Source of the DNA: Methanonatronarchaeales archaeon
Lineage (GTDB): Archaea; Halobacteriota; Methanonatronarchaeia; JAANXF01
Direction of reading: 5' to 3'
NCBI GenBank assembly: GCA_018263395.1
Contig: JAANXF010000006.1
Location: forward strand, 1-63,861
DNA: 63,861 nt
How positions within the stretch are numbered: the first letter of the stretch is position 1; each line of letters begins with the position of its first letter. Under the pieces are notes generated by a model. It was given only the letters and a program-made list of their open reading frames with translations. It searched no databases and was not told the DNA's origin. Of the stretch, positions 45,114 through 53,014 are shown piece by piece. Position numbers and translations under genes: made by a program.

Positions 45114-45551
45114 CTACCTCCTCTCGCCGTTTTCCTGCGGAACGGAGCCGGCCAGCGACTCTATCGCCTCGAGCACCTCCCTGTTCAGCCTACGCAACTC
45201 CTCACCCAGCCTCTCGAAAGACCTTAGCTCGTCCCCGGCTGCTCCCGAACGACCAGTTCCTTCACCGTGTCTCGGTATCTCTGTGACCACGGTTCTCGAC
45301 TCTCGCGGAGATATCAGTACCTCCGCGTGAAGCGTCCTGGTCAGGTTGATATACTTCCTGTTGTGCTTTCCGCGCCGGTCGTCGATCAGGTCCATCTCGT
45401 CGAGGACCCTGAGGTGGTCTATGACCGCCTTCTGCCCGATGCCCAGCTCCTCCGCGAGCTCGGACACGTACCGCGGCCTCTCCGACAGCATCTCCAGCAT
45501 CCTGCGGCGATTCCTGTTACCGATCACCTCGAATAGACCGACGCGCCCCAT
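45114..45551 (-). CDS. ArsR-type winged-helix heat-shock-operon regulator
   Basis: 145 residues from ATG 45551 (MGRVGLFEVIGNRNRRRMLE). Winged helix: LSERPRYVSELAEELGIGQK plus AVIDHLRVLDEMDLIDDRRG, then a C-terminal coiled coil. Placed six bases before cdc48 and in one unit with hsp20. Pyrococcus Phr, of the same fold, represses hsp20, an AAA+ gene and itself, so this gene is a good functional counterpart. A longer frame starts at GTG 45596, but TTTATCAG (45582-45590) is probably the TATA box, so the ATG is preferred. Confidence 0.82.
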   Translation of the reverse strand: MGRVGLFEVIGNRNRRRMLEMLSERPRYVSELAEELGIGQKAVIDHLRVLDEMDLIDDRRGKHNRKYINLTRTLHAEVLISPRESRTVVTEIPRHGEGTGRSGAAGDELRSFERLGEELRRLNREVLEAIESLAGSVPQENGERR

Positions 45552-45590
45552 TACTCTAACAATAGGTAAGAGCGTGCTCTCTGATAAATC
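45549..45590 (-). promoter_or_regulatory. Promoter and possible operator of the heat-shock operon
   Basis: TATA-like TTTATCAG at 45582-45590 is 31-38 bases before the ATG. Between it and the start, TTACCTATTGTTAGAGTAA (45550-45568) has TTAC/GTAA arms around an AT-rich centre. The site would cover the transcription start, as expected for autorepression by the downstream regulator. The symmetry is weak beyond the outer four bases. Confidence 0.4.
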
Positions 45591-45596
45591 TTTCAC

Positions 45597-45907
45597 CTCG
45601 CGGGCCGGGGTCGCAGCTCCAGAGCGCCATCGACGACTCCTCGAGGTTCCTCCGACGGGTCAAGCACGTCGTCTAAACGGAGGTAGCTATCAGTGCCGGT
45701 GCACACTCCGCCGTGCCGATGCCGCTCTACGCACCCCGGGTGCGTGTCCCACGCGTGACCGACCGGTGCTGCAACTGGTGCTGCACCGATCACTGTCGAG
45801 GCCGGAATGACTGGACACCTGCACCACTGTAACTGGTCGTGAATCGAGGAGGATAAGGGGTCCCTCAAGGGCAATCTTAAGGCCGGGCGGTACGACTAAG
45901 ACCGCCG
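45597..45907. other. Intergenic region before tRNA-Lys
   Basis: About 310 bases without a supportable gene. Contains several CTGCAACTGGTG-like partial repeats (45770-45840) and, nearest the tRNA, AATCTTAAGG at 45870, a likely TATA box about 35 bases upstream of the tRNA 5' end. Confidence 0.4.
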
Positions 45908-45981
45908 GGGCTCGTAGCTCAGTCCGGCAGAGCAACTGGCTCTTAACCAGTAGGTCGAGGGTTCAAATCCCTCCGAGCCCG
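45908..45981 (+). tRNA. tRNA-Lys (CUU)
   Basis: 74 nt, no intron. Acceptor GGGCTCG/CGAGCCC, D arm AGCTC...GAGC, anticodon stem ACTGG/CCAGT with loop CTCTTAA (anticodon CUU), T arm GAGGG-TTCAAAT-CCCTC, discriminator G. No encoded CCA. The stop codon of the convergent gene starts on the next base. Confidence 0.97.
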
Positions 45982-46248
45982 CTATAACTCCTCGAGACTC
46001 TCCCTGACGGCCTTCAGTTCCTCCTCGAGCTCCTCTCTGTACGCCTCCAGCCGCTCCCGCCTCTCGTCACTCGACGTGAAGCGCCTCCATCCGCCCCGGA
46101 AACCGGGGCCGTAGTGTCCAGGTGTGCAGCAGCAACAGCGGCCCCGCGACGCCCGGACCTGACCCTGGTGGTGACCGCCGTGTCCACCGTGGCCCGTCAG
46201 GCGACGCTTTCCGTGTGCCCCCCAGCGCGGTGAACAGCATCCCGTCAT
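45982..46248 (-). CDS. Small Gly/His/Cys-rich protein with C-terminal coiled coil (DUF5320-like)
   Basis: 88 residues: MTGCCSPRWGAHGKRRLTGH, a Gly-His-rich region, CCCC, then GFRGGWRRFTSS and a charged coiled coil ending AYREELEEELKAVRESLEEL. The layout (Gly-rich head, WRRF-like motif, coiled-coil tail) resembles the DUF5320 family of small archaeal/bacterial proteins, some linked to metal or redox clusters. CTTTAAGTT (46274-46282) is a well-placed TATA box. Its stop touches the tRNA-Lys end. Confidence 0.65.
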   Translation of the reverse strand: MTGCCSPRWGAHGKRRLTGHGGHGGHHQGQVRASRGRCCCCTPGHYGPGFRGGWRRFTSSDERRERLEAYREELEEELKAVRESLEEL

Positions 46249-46286
46249 GGTGCTAATATGGTTGACCGGCCGAACTTAAAGTTAAC

Positions 46287-46664
46287 CTAGAGTAACAGGT
46301 ACAGAGACGCCGTCACCACTACGGCGGCCGCGGCTGAGTAAACGTGTATCTGAATCGCCCTCCTGACGTCCCGTCGGTGGTCCTCCCCCTCTGTTACCCG
46401 TCCCCTCGTCCCGCCGGAGCCCCTGAGGTCAAAAACCCCCATCGCGCCAAAGGCCGCGCAGAAACGCAGCCGGGCCTGCAGCACCCCCTCTAAACCTACC
46501 CAGAGGGGAAAGGAGGCCGCCGCAAGGTACAGCCGGGGCAGCCCGCTCCCGACGAACCAGTACACGTACAGCGCGGCGGCGGAGAACCCTATCGCCCCAA
46601 TCAGGTACCGCCAGAGTGCCTGGTCACGGCCTATGTTGCAGACCCCCGGACGATACTCCGACAT
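46287..46664 (-). CDS. Small multi-pass membrane protein
   Basis: 125 residues. CNIGRDQALWRYLIGAIGFS resembles the start of the DUF2892 membrane family. Four hydrophobic segments: IGAIGFSAAALYVYWFV, LYLAAASFPLWVGLEGVL, LRFCAAFGAMGVFDL and IHVYSAAAAVVVTASLYLLL. Lies 7 bases downstream of the stomatin gene, so probably in its operon. Function unknown. Confidence 0.6.
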   Translation of the reverse strand: MSEYRPGVCNIGRDQALWRYLIGAIGFSAAALYVYWFVGSGLPRLYLAAASFPLWVGLEGVLQARLRFCAAFGAMGVFDLRGSGGTRGRVTEGEDHRRDVRRAIQIHVYSAAAAVVVTASLYLLL

Positions 46665-46671
46665 CCCGGGG

Positions 46672-47439
46672 TCACTCCGTGTCGGCGTATCTCTTGAACG
46701 CCTCCAGGATCTCCATCGGCAGAGGGATAATCGTCGTGGAGGCCTTCTCCTCCGTGGACTTCTCTATCGTCTGAAGGGTCCTCATCTGCATGCCCCCAGG
46801 CGCCTCCGATACCGCGCGTGCGGCCTCCGCCAGCTTCTTGGACGCCTGAAGCTCTCCCTCGGCGGAGATGACGCGGGCGCGGCGCTCCCTCTCCGACTCC
46901 GCCTGCTTCGCGATGGCGCGCTGCATCTCCTTCGGCAGCTCCACGTCCTTGATTTCGACCGCGGTTACCTTGATGCCCCACGGGTCAGTGGCCTCGTCGA
47001 TAACCCCCTGAATCTCGCTGTTGAGGCGGTCCCTCTCGCTGAGAACCTCGTCGAGCTCCGACCTGCCGACGACGCTTCGTAGAGTCGTCTGGGCAATCTG
47101 CGAGGTGGCCTGGTGGTAACGCTCCACCTCGACCACGGCCCTGACCGGGTCGAGGATTCGGTAGTAAATGACGGCGTTCACCTTAACCGTCACGTTGTCC
47201 CTCGTTATTACCTCCTGCGCCGGCACGTCCAGCGTAACGACACGGAGGTCGACGCGCTGCATCGTGTCGATGCCGGGTATGACTAGGAACAGTCCCGGGC
47301 CCTTCGCACCTATCAGGCGCCCGAGCCGAAAGATCACGCCCCTCTCGTACTCCTTGACTATCTTTATCGAGCTGTAAAGCACGGCGACCACGACGGCTAG
47401 AAGCCCTACGAATGCGATGGGGTCTTCGAAAAAGACCAT
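46672..47439 (-). CDS. Stomatin/SPFH (slipin) family protein
   Basis: 255 residues: N-terminal membrane helix (FVGLLAVVVAVLYSSIKIV), then SPFH domain EYERGVIFRLGRLIGAKGPG, LFLVIPGIDTMQRVDLR and VTVKVNAVIYYRILDPVRAV, and a long helical tail (AESERERRARVISAEGELQA). Stomatins pair with NfeD proteins in archaea; the NfeD protease gene lies just upstream on the same strand. Confidence 0.92.
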   Translation of the reverse strand: MVFFEDPIAFVGLLAVVVAVLYSSIKIVKEYERGVIFRLGRLIGAKGPGLFLVIPGIDTMQRVDLRVVTLDVPAQEVITRDNVTVKVNAVIYYRILDPVRAVVEVERYHQATSQIAQTTLRSVVGRSELDEVLSERDRLNSEIQGVIDEATDPWGIKVTAVEIKDVELPKEMQRAIAKQAESERERRARVISAEGELQASKKLAEAARAVSEAPGGMQMRTLQTIEKSTEEKASTTIIPLPMEILEAFKRYADTE

Positions 47440-47484
47440 GTCCCCTCATTGAAACTAGAGGGCTTAAAACTGGGGGCCGGATGG

Positions 47485-48801
47485 CTAGGCGCTCTCCACG
47501 ACGAGCGTGAGGCCCTCCATGTCGCTTATTACGACCTCTGCTCCCTCGGCCACGTCCTCGTTAGAGGTGGCTGACCAGACGGTCCCCCTCGCCCTCACCC
47601 TCCCCGTTCCGCCGGCCGGTATCCCCTCCACGGCGACGCCCCGTCCCCCGACGAGCAACTTCTCCTTGAGGAACGGGGTCCTCTTCCTCGCCCCGAGTAT
47701 CTTGTAGGCCGCGACGACCGCGAACCCACCGATGCCCACGGATACGCCCAGGACAGTGTACAGGAACTGTCCGTACCAGCTCCTCGGCATCAGGGGCTCC
47801 GACGGCAGCAGCAGGCCACCGATAATCAGCGTGATTATTCCGGCCGCGGCGAGCACCCCGAAGGCCGGGGTAAGGAGTTCCGATACGAAGAACACCCCGG
47901 CCAGCCCTATCAGCAGCACCGCCACGACGCTGGACGAGAACGTCCCCATTCCGTAAAGCGCGAGGACCAGGGCCACGGCCCCGACGACCTCCGCGCCCAG
48001 GCCCGGATTCTGGAGACCGAACCAGAGTCCGAGCAGGCCTACTGTGAACAGTATGAAGACAACCTGCGGGTCGCTGATTACGGACTTAAAGCGGCCCGAG
48101 AGGGAGGGCTCGTGCCGCGTAACGGTCGCTCCCCCGGTCTCCACGACGACCTCCCGGCCCTTCACCTCGACGGTGCGGCCCTCGATTTCGTCGAGGAGCT
48201 CAGGTTCGCTTGCCGCCACGAGGTCTATCATTCCCCTGTCGAGAGCCGAGGGGGCGCTGTCCGTCTCGCCGTCCAGGACGTACTGCTCCGCCCTGGTCGA
48301 GTTTCTGCCGCGGGCAGCCGCTATGTCTCCAAGGTAGACAGCCATCGCCTTCATCACCTTTCGCTCCGCCGGATCGGGCTCTCCCCTGATACCGAGCTGT
48401 ACAGGTGTGGCGGCCCCTATCTGGGTCTCCGGTGCCATCGCGGCCACGTGGCCGTTGAGCAGGACGTAGGTTCCGGCGGAGAAGGCCCTCCCCCCTCGTG
48501 GCGTAACGTACGTGACCACCGGCACCTCCGAGTTGCTGATGGCCTGGTTGATATCCCGCGTGGCGTCCACGAGCCCCCCGTCCGTATCAAGCTCGATGAG
48601 GACGGCTTCAAAACCCTCCGTCTCCGCCCTCGACAGAGCCGCCCTGACCGTGTCGACAGTTCCGGTGGAGACGACTCCATCCATCCGGACGACGTAAACC
48701 CGGTGGGCCGCGGTCGGGTCGTCCGTGGCGACAGCGGCCTGAAGCGAGGGCGAGAGCAACAGTAGAGCCAAGATCAGCAGCAGGGGTAAACGGCTCCGCA
48801 T
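47485..48801 (-). CDS. nfeD: NfeD membrane-bound ClpP-class serine protease
   Basis: 438 residues. Signal peptide (LPLLLILALLLLSPSLQAA), then a ClpP-like protease domain with catalytic Ser in PRGGRAFSAGTYVLLNGHVA and the candidate Lys of the Ser-Lys dyad in AERKVMKAMAVYLGDIA. Four or more membrane helices (VVFILFTVGLLGLWFGL; AVALVLALYGMGTF; FFVSELLTPAFGVLAAAGII) precede a C-terminal OB-fold NfeD domain (GVAVEGIPAGGTGRVRARG). Cleaves the C-terminus of its stomatin partner in Pyrococcus; same pairing here. Confidence 0.92.
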   Translation of the reverse strand: MRSRLPLLLILALLLLSPSLQAAVATDDPTAAHRVYVVRMDGVVSTGTVDTVRAALSRAETEGFEAVLIELDTDGGLVDATRDINQAISNSEVPVVTYVTPRGGRAFSAGTYVLLNGHVAAMAPETQIGAATPVQLGIRGEPDPAERKVMKAMAVYLGDIAAARGRNSTRAEQYVLDGETDSAPSALDRGMIDLVAASEPELLDEIEGRTVEVKGREVVVETGGATVTRHEPSLSGRFKSVISDPQVVFILFTVGLLGLWFGLQNPGLGAEVVGAVALVLALYGMGTFSSSVVAVLLIGLAGVFFVSELLTPAFGVLAAAGIITLIIGGLLLPSEPLMPRSWYGQFLYTVLGVSVGIGGFAVVAAYKILGARKRTPFLKEKLLVGGRGVAVEGIPAGGTGRVRARGTVWSATSNEDVAEGAEVVISDMEGLTLVVESA

Positions 48802-48888
48802 ACGGAGAAAAGGCGAAGAGGAGACTTAACGCTTGGGTCAGCAGGGGCTCCGGTTTTACGGGCGACGAAAACGAACGTACTGACGAGG

Positions 48889-49629
48889 ATGCACGTCGCG
48901 CTGTACCGCGGAGAAACCGACGTCCTCGACGCCGAGGAGTTGGCAGTGTACCTGGATGAGGTCGGATTCCGCACAGAGGTGATGCCCACAATTATGCGGA
49001 AGCTCTCCCCCGAGGAGATCGCCGGCTGCAAGGTGAGGCACCCGTTCTCAAAATGGAGCGACTTTGAGCCCCTGCCGGGCGAGGTTCGTTACGAGGAGCG
49101 GATGCGGGAGAGTCCGGAAAAGAGAGGGGGCATACTTTACGACGCAGACAGGCTGGCGGCCAGGATGAGGCCGTTCGTAGCTTGCGGTCCCGGTCGGCTA
49201 AACGTCGCACTCACCGACCGGCTGGTGGGCACCTTCGGGGGCGACAGGTACCACGCCAGAACCGTCTACGCGGCTTCCCCCAGCATCGTGTCGTCCGCAG
49301 GGCTGGTGGAGGGCCCGGCTCGCCCGAGGGAGTTCTACGAGCGGAGGGCCACGCCGTTTGGAGAGAGCGTGCCCTCCGAGATCGCAACGGAGGGGATCGA
49401 GTCGGATTTTCTGGAGCACGGTGATCCCCGGCTGACCGAGGTAGCGCGGGGAATGGTCCTGCAGGCGGCTTTCTACAGGGCCACCGGGGATGCCTTCTGC
49501 GACGACCCTGACTGCATGCTATTCAACGCCCACACGCAGGGAGAGCTCCTGACGGCGCAGCTCGACGGAGAACTGTGCGGAAGGCACGGGGAGGCCCTCC
49601 CCCGGGTTGTAGAAACGGGTAAGGGATAG
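48889..49629 (+). CDS. Conserved hypothetical with C-terminal Cys/His cluster
   Basis: 246 residues: MHVALYRGETDVLDAEELAV starts an alpha/beta fold. A central FVACGPGRLNVALTDRLVGT region precedes the C-terminal FCDDPDCMLFNAHTQGELLT and LCGRHGEAL. The order of Asp, Cys and His near the end (DDPDC...NAH...C..H) recalls the zinc end of metzincin-like archaeal hypothetical proteins (DUF6775-like), but no HExxH is present. I cannot assign a function. Five bases before larE, same strand. Confidence 0.6.
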   Translation: MHVALYRGETDVLDAEELAVYLDEVGFRTEVMPTIMRKLSPEEIAGCKVRHPFSKWSDFEPLPGEVRYEERMRESPEKRGGILYDADRLAARMRPFVACGPGRLNVALTDRLVGTFGGDRYHARTVYAASPSIVSSAGLVEGPARPREFYERRATPFGESVPSEIATEGIESDFLEHGDPRLTEVARGMVLQAAFYRATGDAFCDDPDCMLFNAHTQGELLTAQLDGELCGRHGEALPRVVETGKG

Positions 49630-49633
49630 CGAT

Positions 49634-50473
49634 GTGAACGTGGTGTCGATGGAGACGACCTCCGGGACCCTGCCCGAAGCCGCACGCAGAATAGTCGAGG
49701 CCTTCCGGGACCGCGGCGGAGCCGTGGTGGCGCTGAGCGGCGGCGTCGACTCCTCCGTCGTCGCGGCACTCTCCAACATGGCCCTGGGGCCGCGAGCGCT
49801 GGCCGTCACGGCGGACTCCGAGACCCTTCCCCCCGGCGAGACCGAGGAGGCCGAGCGCGTGGCGTCCGAGATAGGTGTCCGGCACCGCGTGGTGGAGTTC
49901 TCTGAGCTCGAGGAGCCCGGCTTCGCCGACAACCCGGAGGACAGGTGCTACCACTGCCGGAGGGGCCTCATCCGTAACCTCAGGAGGATCGCCGAAGAGG
50001 AGGGAATCGGCACCGTCGCGGACGGCACCAACGCCGACGACCTCGGCGGCCACCGCCCCGGTTTCGAGGCGGTGAAGGAGGAGGGCGTCTTCTCGCCGCT
50101 CGTGGAGTACGGAGTGACAAAGGACGAGGTGAGGAGAATTGCCCGCGCACTCGGCCTGTCGGTGGCAGAGAAGCCGTCCCTCGCCTGCCTCTCATCCCGG
50201 ATTCCCTACGGCGAGGAGATAACGGAGGAGAAGCTTGAGAAAATTGCGCGGGCCGAGGAGTTCCTGAACCGCGAGTACGGCTTCGAGCAGCTCCGGGTCC
50301 GGATGCACGGCGACGACCTCGCCCGGATAGAGGTCTCCCCCGCGGAGCGCGGCGTCGTGGCGGAGAACGTGGACGAAATCGCCGTGAAGCTGAAGCACGC
50401 CGGTTTCCTCTACGTCACCATGGACCTCCAGGGGTACCGCGAGGGCGCCATGGACGAGGTCCTGGCGGACTGA
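49634..50473 (+). CDS. larE: LarE-type sulfur transferase (PP-loop)
   Basis: 279 residues of the ATP-dependent sacrificial sulfur transferase family that makes the nickel-pincer cofactor precursor. PP-loop VALSGGVDSSVVAALS; RCYHCRRGLIRNL; DGTNADDLGGHRPG; and SLACLSSRIPYGEEI, whose Cys is at the position of the sacrificial Cys of bacterial LarE. LarB/LarC are not in the window. GTG 49634; ATG 49649 is an alternative. Confidence 0.88.
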   Translation: MNVVSMETTSGTLPEAARRIVEAFRDRGGAVVALSGGVDSSVVAALSNMALGPRALAVTADSETLPPGETEEAERVASEIGVRHRVVEFSELEEPGFADNPEDRCYHCRRGLIRNLRRIAEEEGIGTVADGTNADDLGGHRPGFEAVKEEGVFSPLVEYGVTKDEVRRIARALGLSVAEKPSLACLSSRIPYGEEITEEKLEKIARAEEFLNREYGFEQLRVRMHGDDLARIEVSPAERGVVAENVDEIAVKLKHAGFLYVTMDLQGYREGAMDEVLAD

Positions 50474-50539
50474 GAGGATAGTGAAAAAGTACACCTCGTT
50501 TTTCCGGGGTCCGGCCATGGAAGCACCTATCCACCAGAC

Positions 50540-50855
50540 CCTGCAGCGCCTCTTGATTCCTCCAGTTCCTCCAGTTATCCCTGGCGGCCTCGCTGAGAAA
50601 GTCGCGGGCCTCGTCGCCTCGTCGATTGCGCAGTTCAGCTCCGCGAACCTCGACGCCTGGACGAGGTTTCTACGACGGCACGTTCTCCAGCGCGTTCGCG
50701 TCCTCCGGGTACTGCTGCCGCTGTGCCTGACGCGCCGACGCCATCGCCCTGGCCGCCATCTCGCTGGCCCTCCTCTGCGCCCTCGTGCTCCACTCCTCCA
50801 GCGACGTGCCCCTGCAGCATCCAATCTCGCTCCTCGACTCCTGAGTGCTCTCCAT
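50540..50855 (-). pseudogene. Frameshifted helical (phasin-like) small protein
   Basis: Starts ATG 50855 (MESTQESRSEIGCCRGTSLE) and continues EWSTRAQRRASEMAARAMAS, ALENVPS to a TAG. A second frame then reads RNLVQASRFAELNCAIDEAT, and the first frame resumes with DFLSEAARDNWRNWRNQEAL plus QGLVDRC. All three pieces are amphipathic helix of the same style, so one gene with two compensating indels is likely. The helical, Gln/Ala-rich layout resembles phasin-like granule proteins, but that is a guess. The intervening plus-strand frame looks like noise. Confidence 0.4.
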
Positions 50856-50939
50856 CCTCTACACCGAACCGGCTTGGTAAGCGTAACCACCTGACATCGA
50901 CCATCGGCCACCGGGAGAGGGTGGGACCACTCCGCGACC

Positions 50940-51671
50940 TCACGGCAGTATCCGTCTCCGGAACACCAGCATCACGCCCAGAGTAACGATGGCGGCGTAG
51001 TCCAGAGAGAGCACGAGGTGGGTCAGGGTGTCGGGGAGCCCCGTTAGCGCGGCGTCGAGCAGCACCTGATTGGGGTGGTAGCCGGGTAAGTAGGTGGCCC
51101 AGTCCGGGACTTCGCCGAGCGTGATGCGGGGGTCGAGGGCGGTGATGTCGATGGTTATTGCGAGGAACACCAGGTAGGTGCCGCCCGTCTTGCCGAAGTA
51201 TGTGCCGATGAGCATGCCGATGCATCCGAACATGTAGGCCCTGAGGAGGAGGGAGACGCCGTACAGCAGGGGCTGCCCGACGGGGTAGTGGAGCAGGACG
51301 GCCCCGGTGGAGACGAGGGAGACGTAGGCCGAGGCGATGGCGAGTGTGGAGAGCCGGGCGAGAACGACCTCGCCGGGCCTGAACCCGGAGAGCACGAGGC
51401 GGCGGTCCGCCTCGACGGAGGCGAGCATGAGGAAGAGGCCAATGACGCCGGCGAGGAACGTCGCGGTGAAGGGGGCGACCAGGAGGCCGTCGATGTCCTT
51501 CACGTCCGCCGTTACGACGGTCTCCCCGATGTCGAGGGTCATGAGGCCGCTCGGGGTTACGGCGAAGGAGAGGGCCACGAAGGCAATGGGGAGGAAGAGG
51601 AGGAGGGCGAGGAGGAACGGGCTGCGGTAGTAGGACCTGAGGCTGTACCTAAGGGCCGTCCCGTACCTCAC
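50940..51671 (-). CDS. ABC-2 type permease, subunit B
   Basis: 243 residues from GTG 51671, GTGA-overlapping the upstream permease. Six hydrophobic segments, e.g. FLLALLLFLPIAFVALSFAV, PFTATFLAGVIGLFLMLASV, YLVFLAITIDITALDP and YAAIVTLGVMLVFRRRI. The block YLPGYHPNQVLLDAALTGLP is shared with subunit A (FPGYHPNQVMVKGVTEGTF), so the two are paralogues forming a heterodimeric exporter. Confidence 0.85.
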   Translation of the reverse strand: MRYGTALRYSLRSYYRSPFLLALLLFLPIAFVALSFAVTPSGLMTLDIGETVVTADVKDIDGLLVAPFTATFLAGVIGLFLMLASVEADRRLVLSGFRPGEVVLARLSTLAIASAYVSLVSTGAVLLHYPVGQPLLYGVSLLLRAYMFGCIGMLIGTYFGKTGGTYLVFLAITIDITALDPRITLGEVPDWATYLPGYHPNQVLLDAALTGLPDTLTHLVLSLDYAAIVTLGVMLVFRRRILP

Positions 51672-52402
51672 GTCGATGCCTCCCGGTGGAACACGGCGAC
51701 CGCGACGGCGAGCGCGCAAAGGGCGTAGACGAGTGAGAGCAGGAAGCTCTCCGCCGCGAACGTTCCCTCGGTGACGCCCTTCACCATGACCTGGTTCGGG
51801 TGGTACCCCGGGAACAGGTTCCCGGCCGCGCTTCCCGTCTCCCCGAGCTGGAAGGAGATGCCGACGTCGAGTGTGATGATCCAGAACAGCGTTATGGAGC
51901 CCTCGAACTCCTCCATGAAGGAGCCGACCACGACGCCGATGAAGCCGTAAATCGTGGAGCCGACGAGGGTGGCGGCGAGGACGGCGAGAGGGAACCTGGG
52001 CTGCTCGAAAAAGGAGAGTATCAGCATGGTGATACCGTTCAGGGCGAGGGCGACCACCAGTATCGTCAATATGCGGCCGGCCACAACCTGCAGCGGCCTG
52101 TACCCCGCGACGACGAGGCGGCGGTCGGCGGCCCTAGCACCCGTCACCATGTAGAACCCGACCAGACCCGTGAGCACGGCTGCTCCGAAGAAGGCCCCCA
52201 TGGCGTACGCTTCCGGGACGCTGATGAACTCGGCGTACTCCTCGGGCAGGTTCTGGACGACGTGCTCGACGATTGCGCCGTAGAAGTAGACGAAGAGGTA
52301 GGGAATCGTTACCAGCAGGGCGACGTTGACCGGGTTCCTGAAGTACTCCCTGGCGTCCATGAGGGACGCCAGCGCCACCCGTCCCCTATCGCTCTCACTC
52401 AA
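51668..52402 (-). CDS. ABC-2 type permease, subunit A
   Basis: 244 residues: cytosolic start (MSESDRGRVALASLMDAREY) and six membrane segments including VALLVTIPYLFVYFYGAIV, FGAAVLTGLVGFYMVTGA and FIGVVVGSFMEEFEGSITLF. Paralogous to subunit B. Overlaps the ATPase gene by 8 bases. Confidence 0.85.
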   Translation of the reverse strand: MSESDRGRVALASLMDAREYFRNPVNVALLVTIPYLFVYFYGAIVEHVVQNLPEEYAEFISVPEAYAMGAFFGAAVLTGLVGFYMVTGARAADRRLVVAGYRPLQVVAGRILTILVVALALNGITMLILSFFEQPRFPLAVLAATLVGSTIYGFIGVVVGSFMEEFEGSITLFWIITLDVGISFQLGETGSAAGNLFPGYHPNQVMVKGVTEGTFAAESFLLSLVYALCALAVAVAVFHREAST

Positions 52403-53012
52403 AGCACTTCCCCTCCCTCAGCTGGTATATCCTGTCCAGGCGGCCCTCCTCGCCCACCATGTGGCTGATGATGAGGACGCTGTTGCCTGCGGCCGTGATG
52501 TCATTCGCCATGTCCCAGAACGCCATGTAGGTGTCGTAGTCGAACCCCTGGTAGGGCTCGTCCAGCAGCAGCAGGTCGGGCTCGTGCATCAGGGCGATGG
52601 AGAGGTTCAGCTTCTGCTTGGTGCCCTCGCTCAGGTTCTTCACGAGGAAGTCGCTGTACTTGGCGAAGCGGAGGTCCTCGTACAGCTCGTCGCTCCGCCT
52701 CAGGATATCCTCCCGCTCCATGTCGTAGGCACGGCCGAAGAGCTCGAAGTGCTCGTCGCACGTGAGGCGGCTGTAGAGCTCCAGCTCCTGGGGACAGTAC
52801 CCCCCGGTGCCGTCGACCTCGATTTCGCCGGCGTCCCTCTTCATGAGGCCGACGATGACCTTCATGAAGACCGACTTCCCGGCGCCGTTCTCCCCCACGA
52901 GGGCTACGAACTCCCCCTCGTCGACGCGTATCGAAGCCCCCTTCAGCACCTCCACCCTCCGCTTCCAGAGGCCGCCGAAGGACTTCTCCACGCCCTCTGC
53001 CCTGAGAACCAT
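52395..53012 (-). CDS. ABC transporter ATPase
   Basis: 205 residues: Walker A ALVGENGAGKSVFMKVIVGL, Q-loop GYCPQELELYSRL, signature LSEGTKQKLNLSIALMHEPD (LSEGT variant of LSGGQ), Walker B LLLLDEPYQGFDYDTYMAFW and H-loop IISHMVGEEG. Powers the two permeases. Substrate unknown. Confidence 0.92.
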   Translation of the reverse strand: MVLRAEGVEKSFGGLWKRRVEVLKGASIRVDEGEFVALVGENGAGKSVFMKVIVGLMKRDAGEIEVDGTGGYCPQELELYSRLTCDEHFELFGRAYDMEREDILRRSDELYEDLRFAKYSDFLVKNLSEGTKQKLNLSIALMHEPDLLLLDEPYQGFDYDTYMAFWDMANDITAAGNSVLIISHMVGEEGRLDRIYQLREGKCFE

Positions 53013-53014
53013 GG

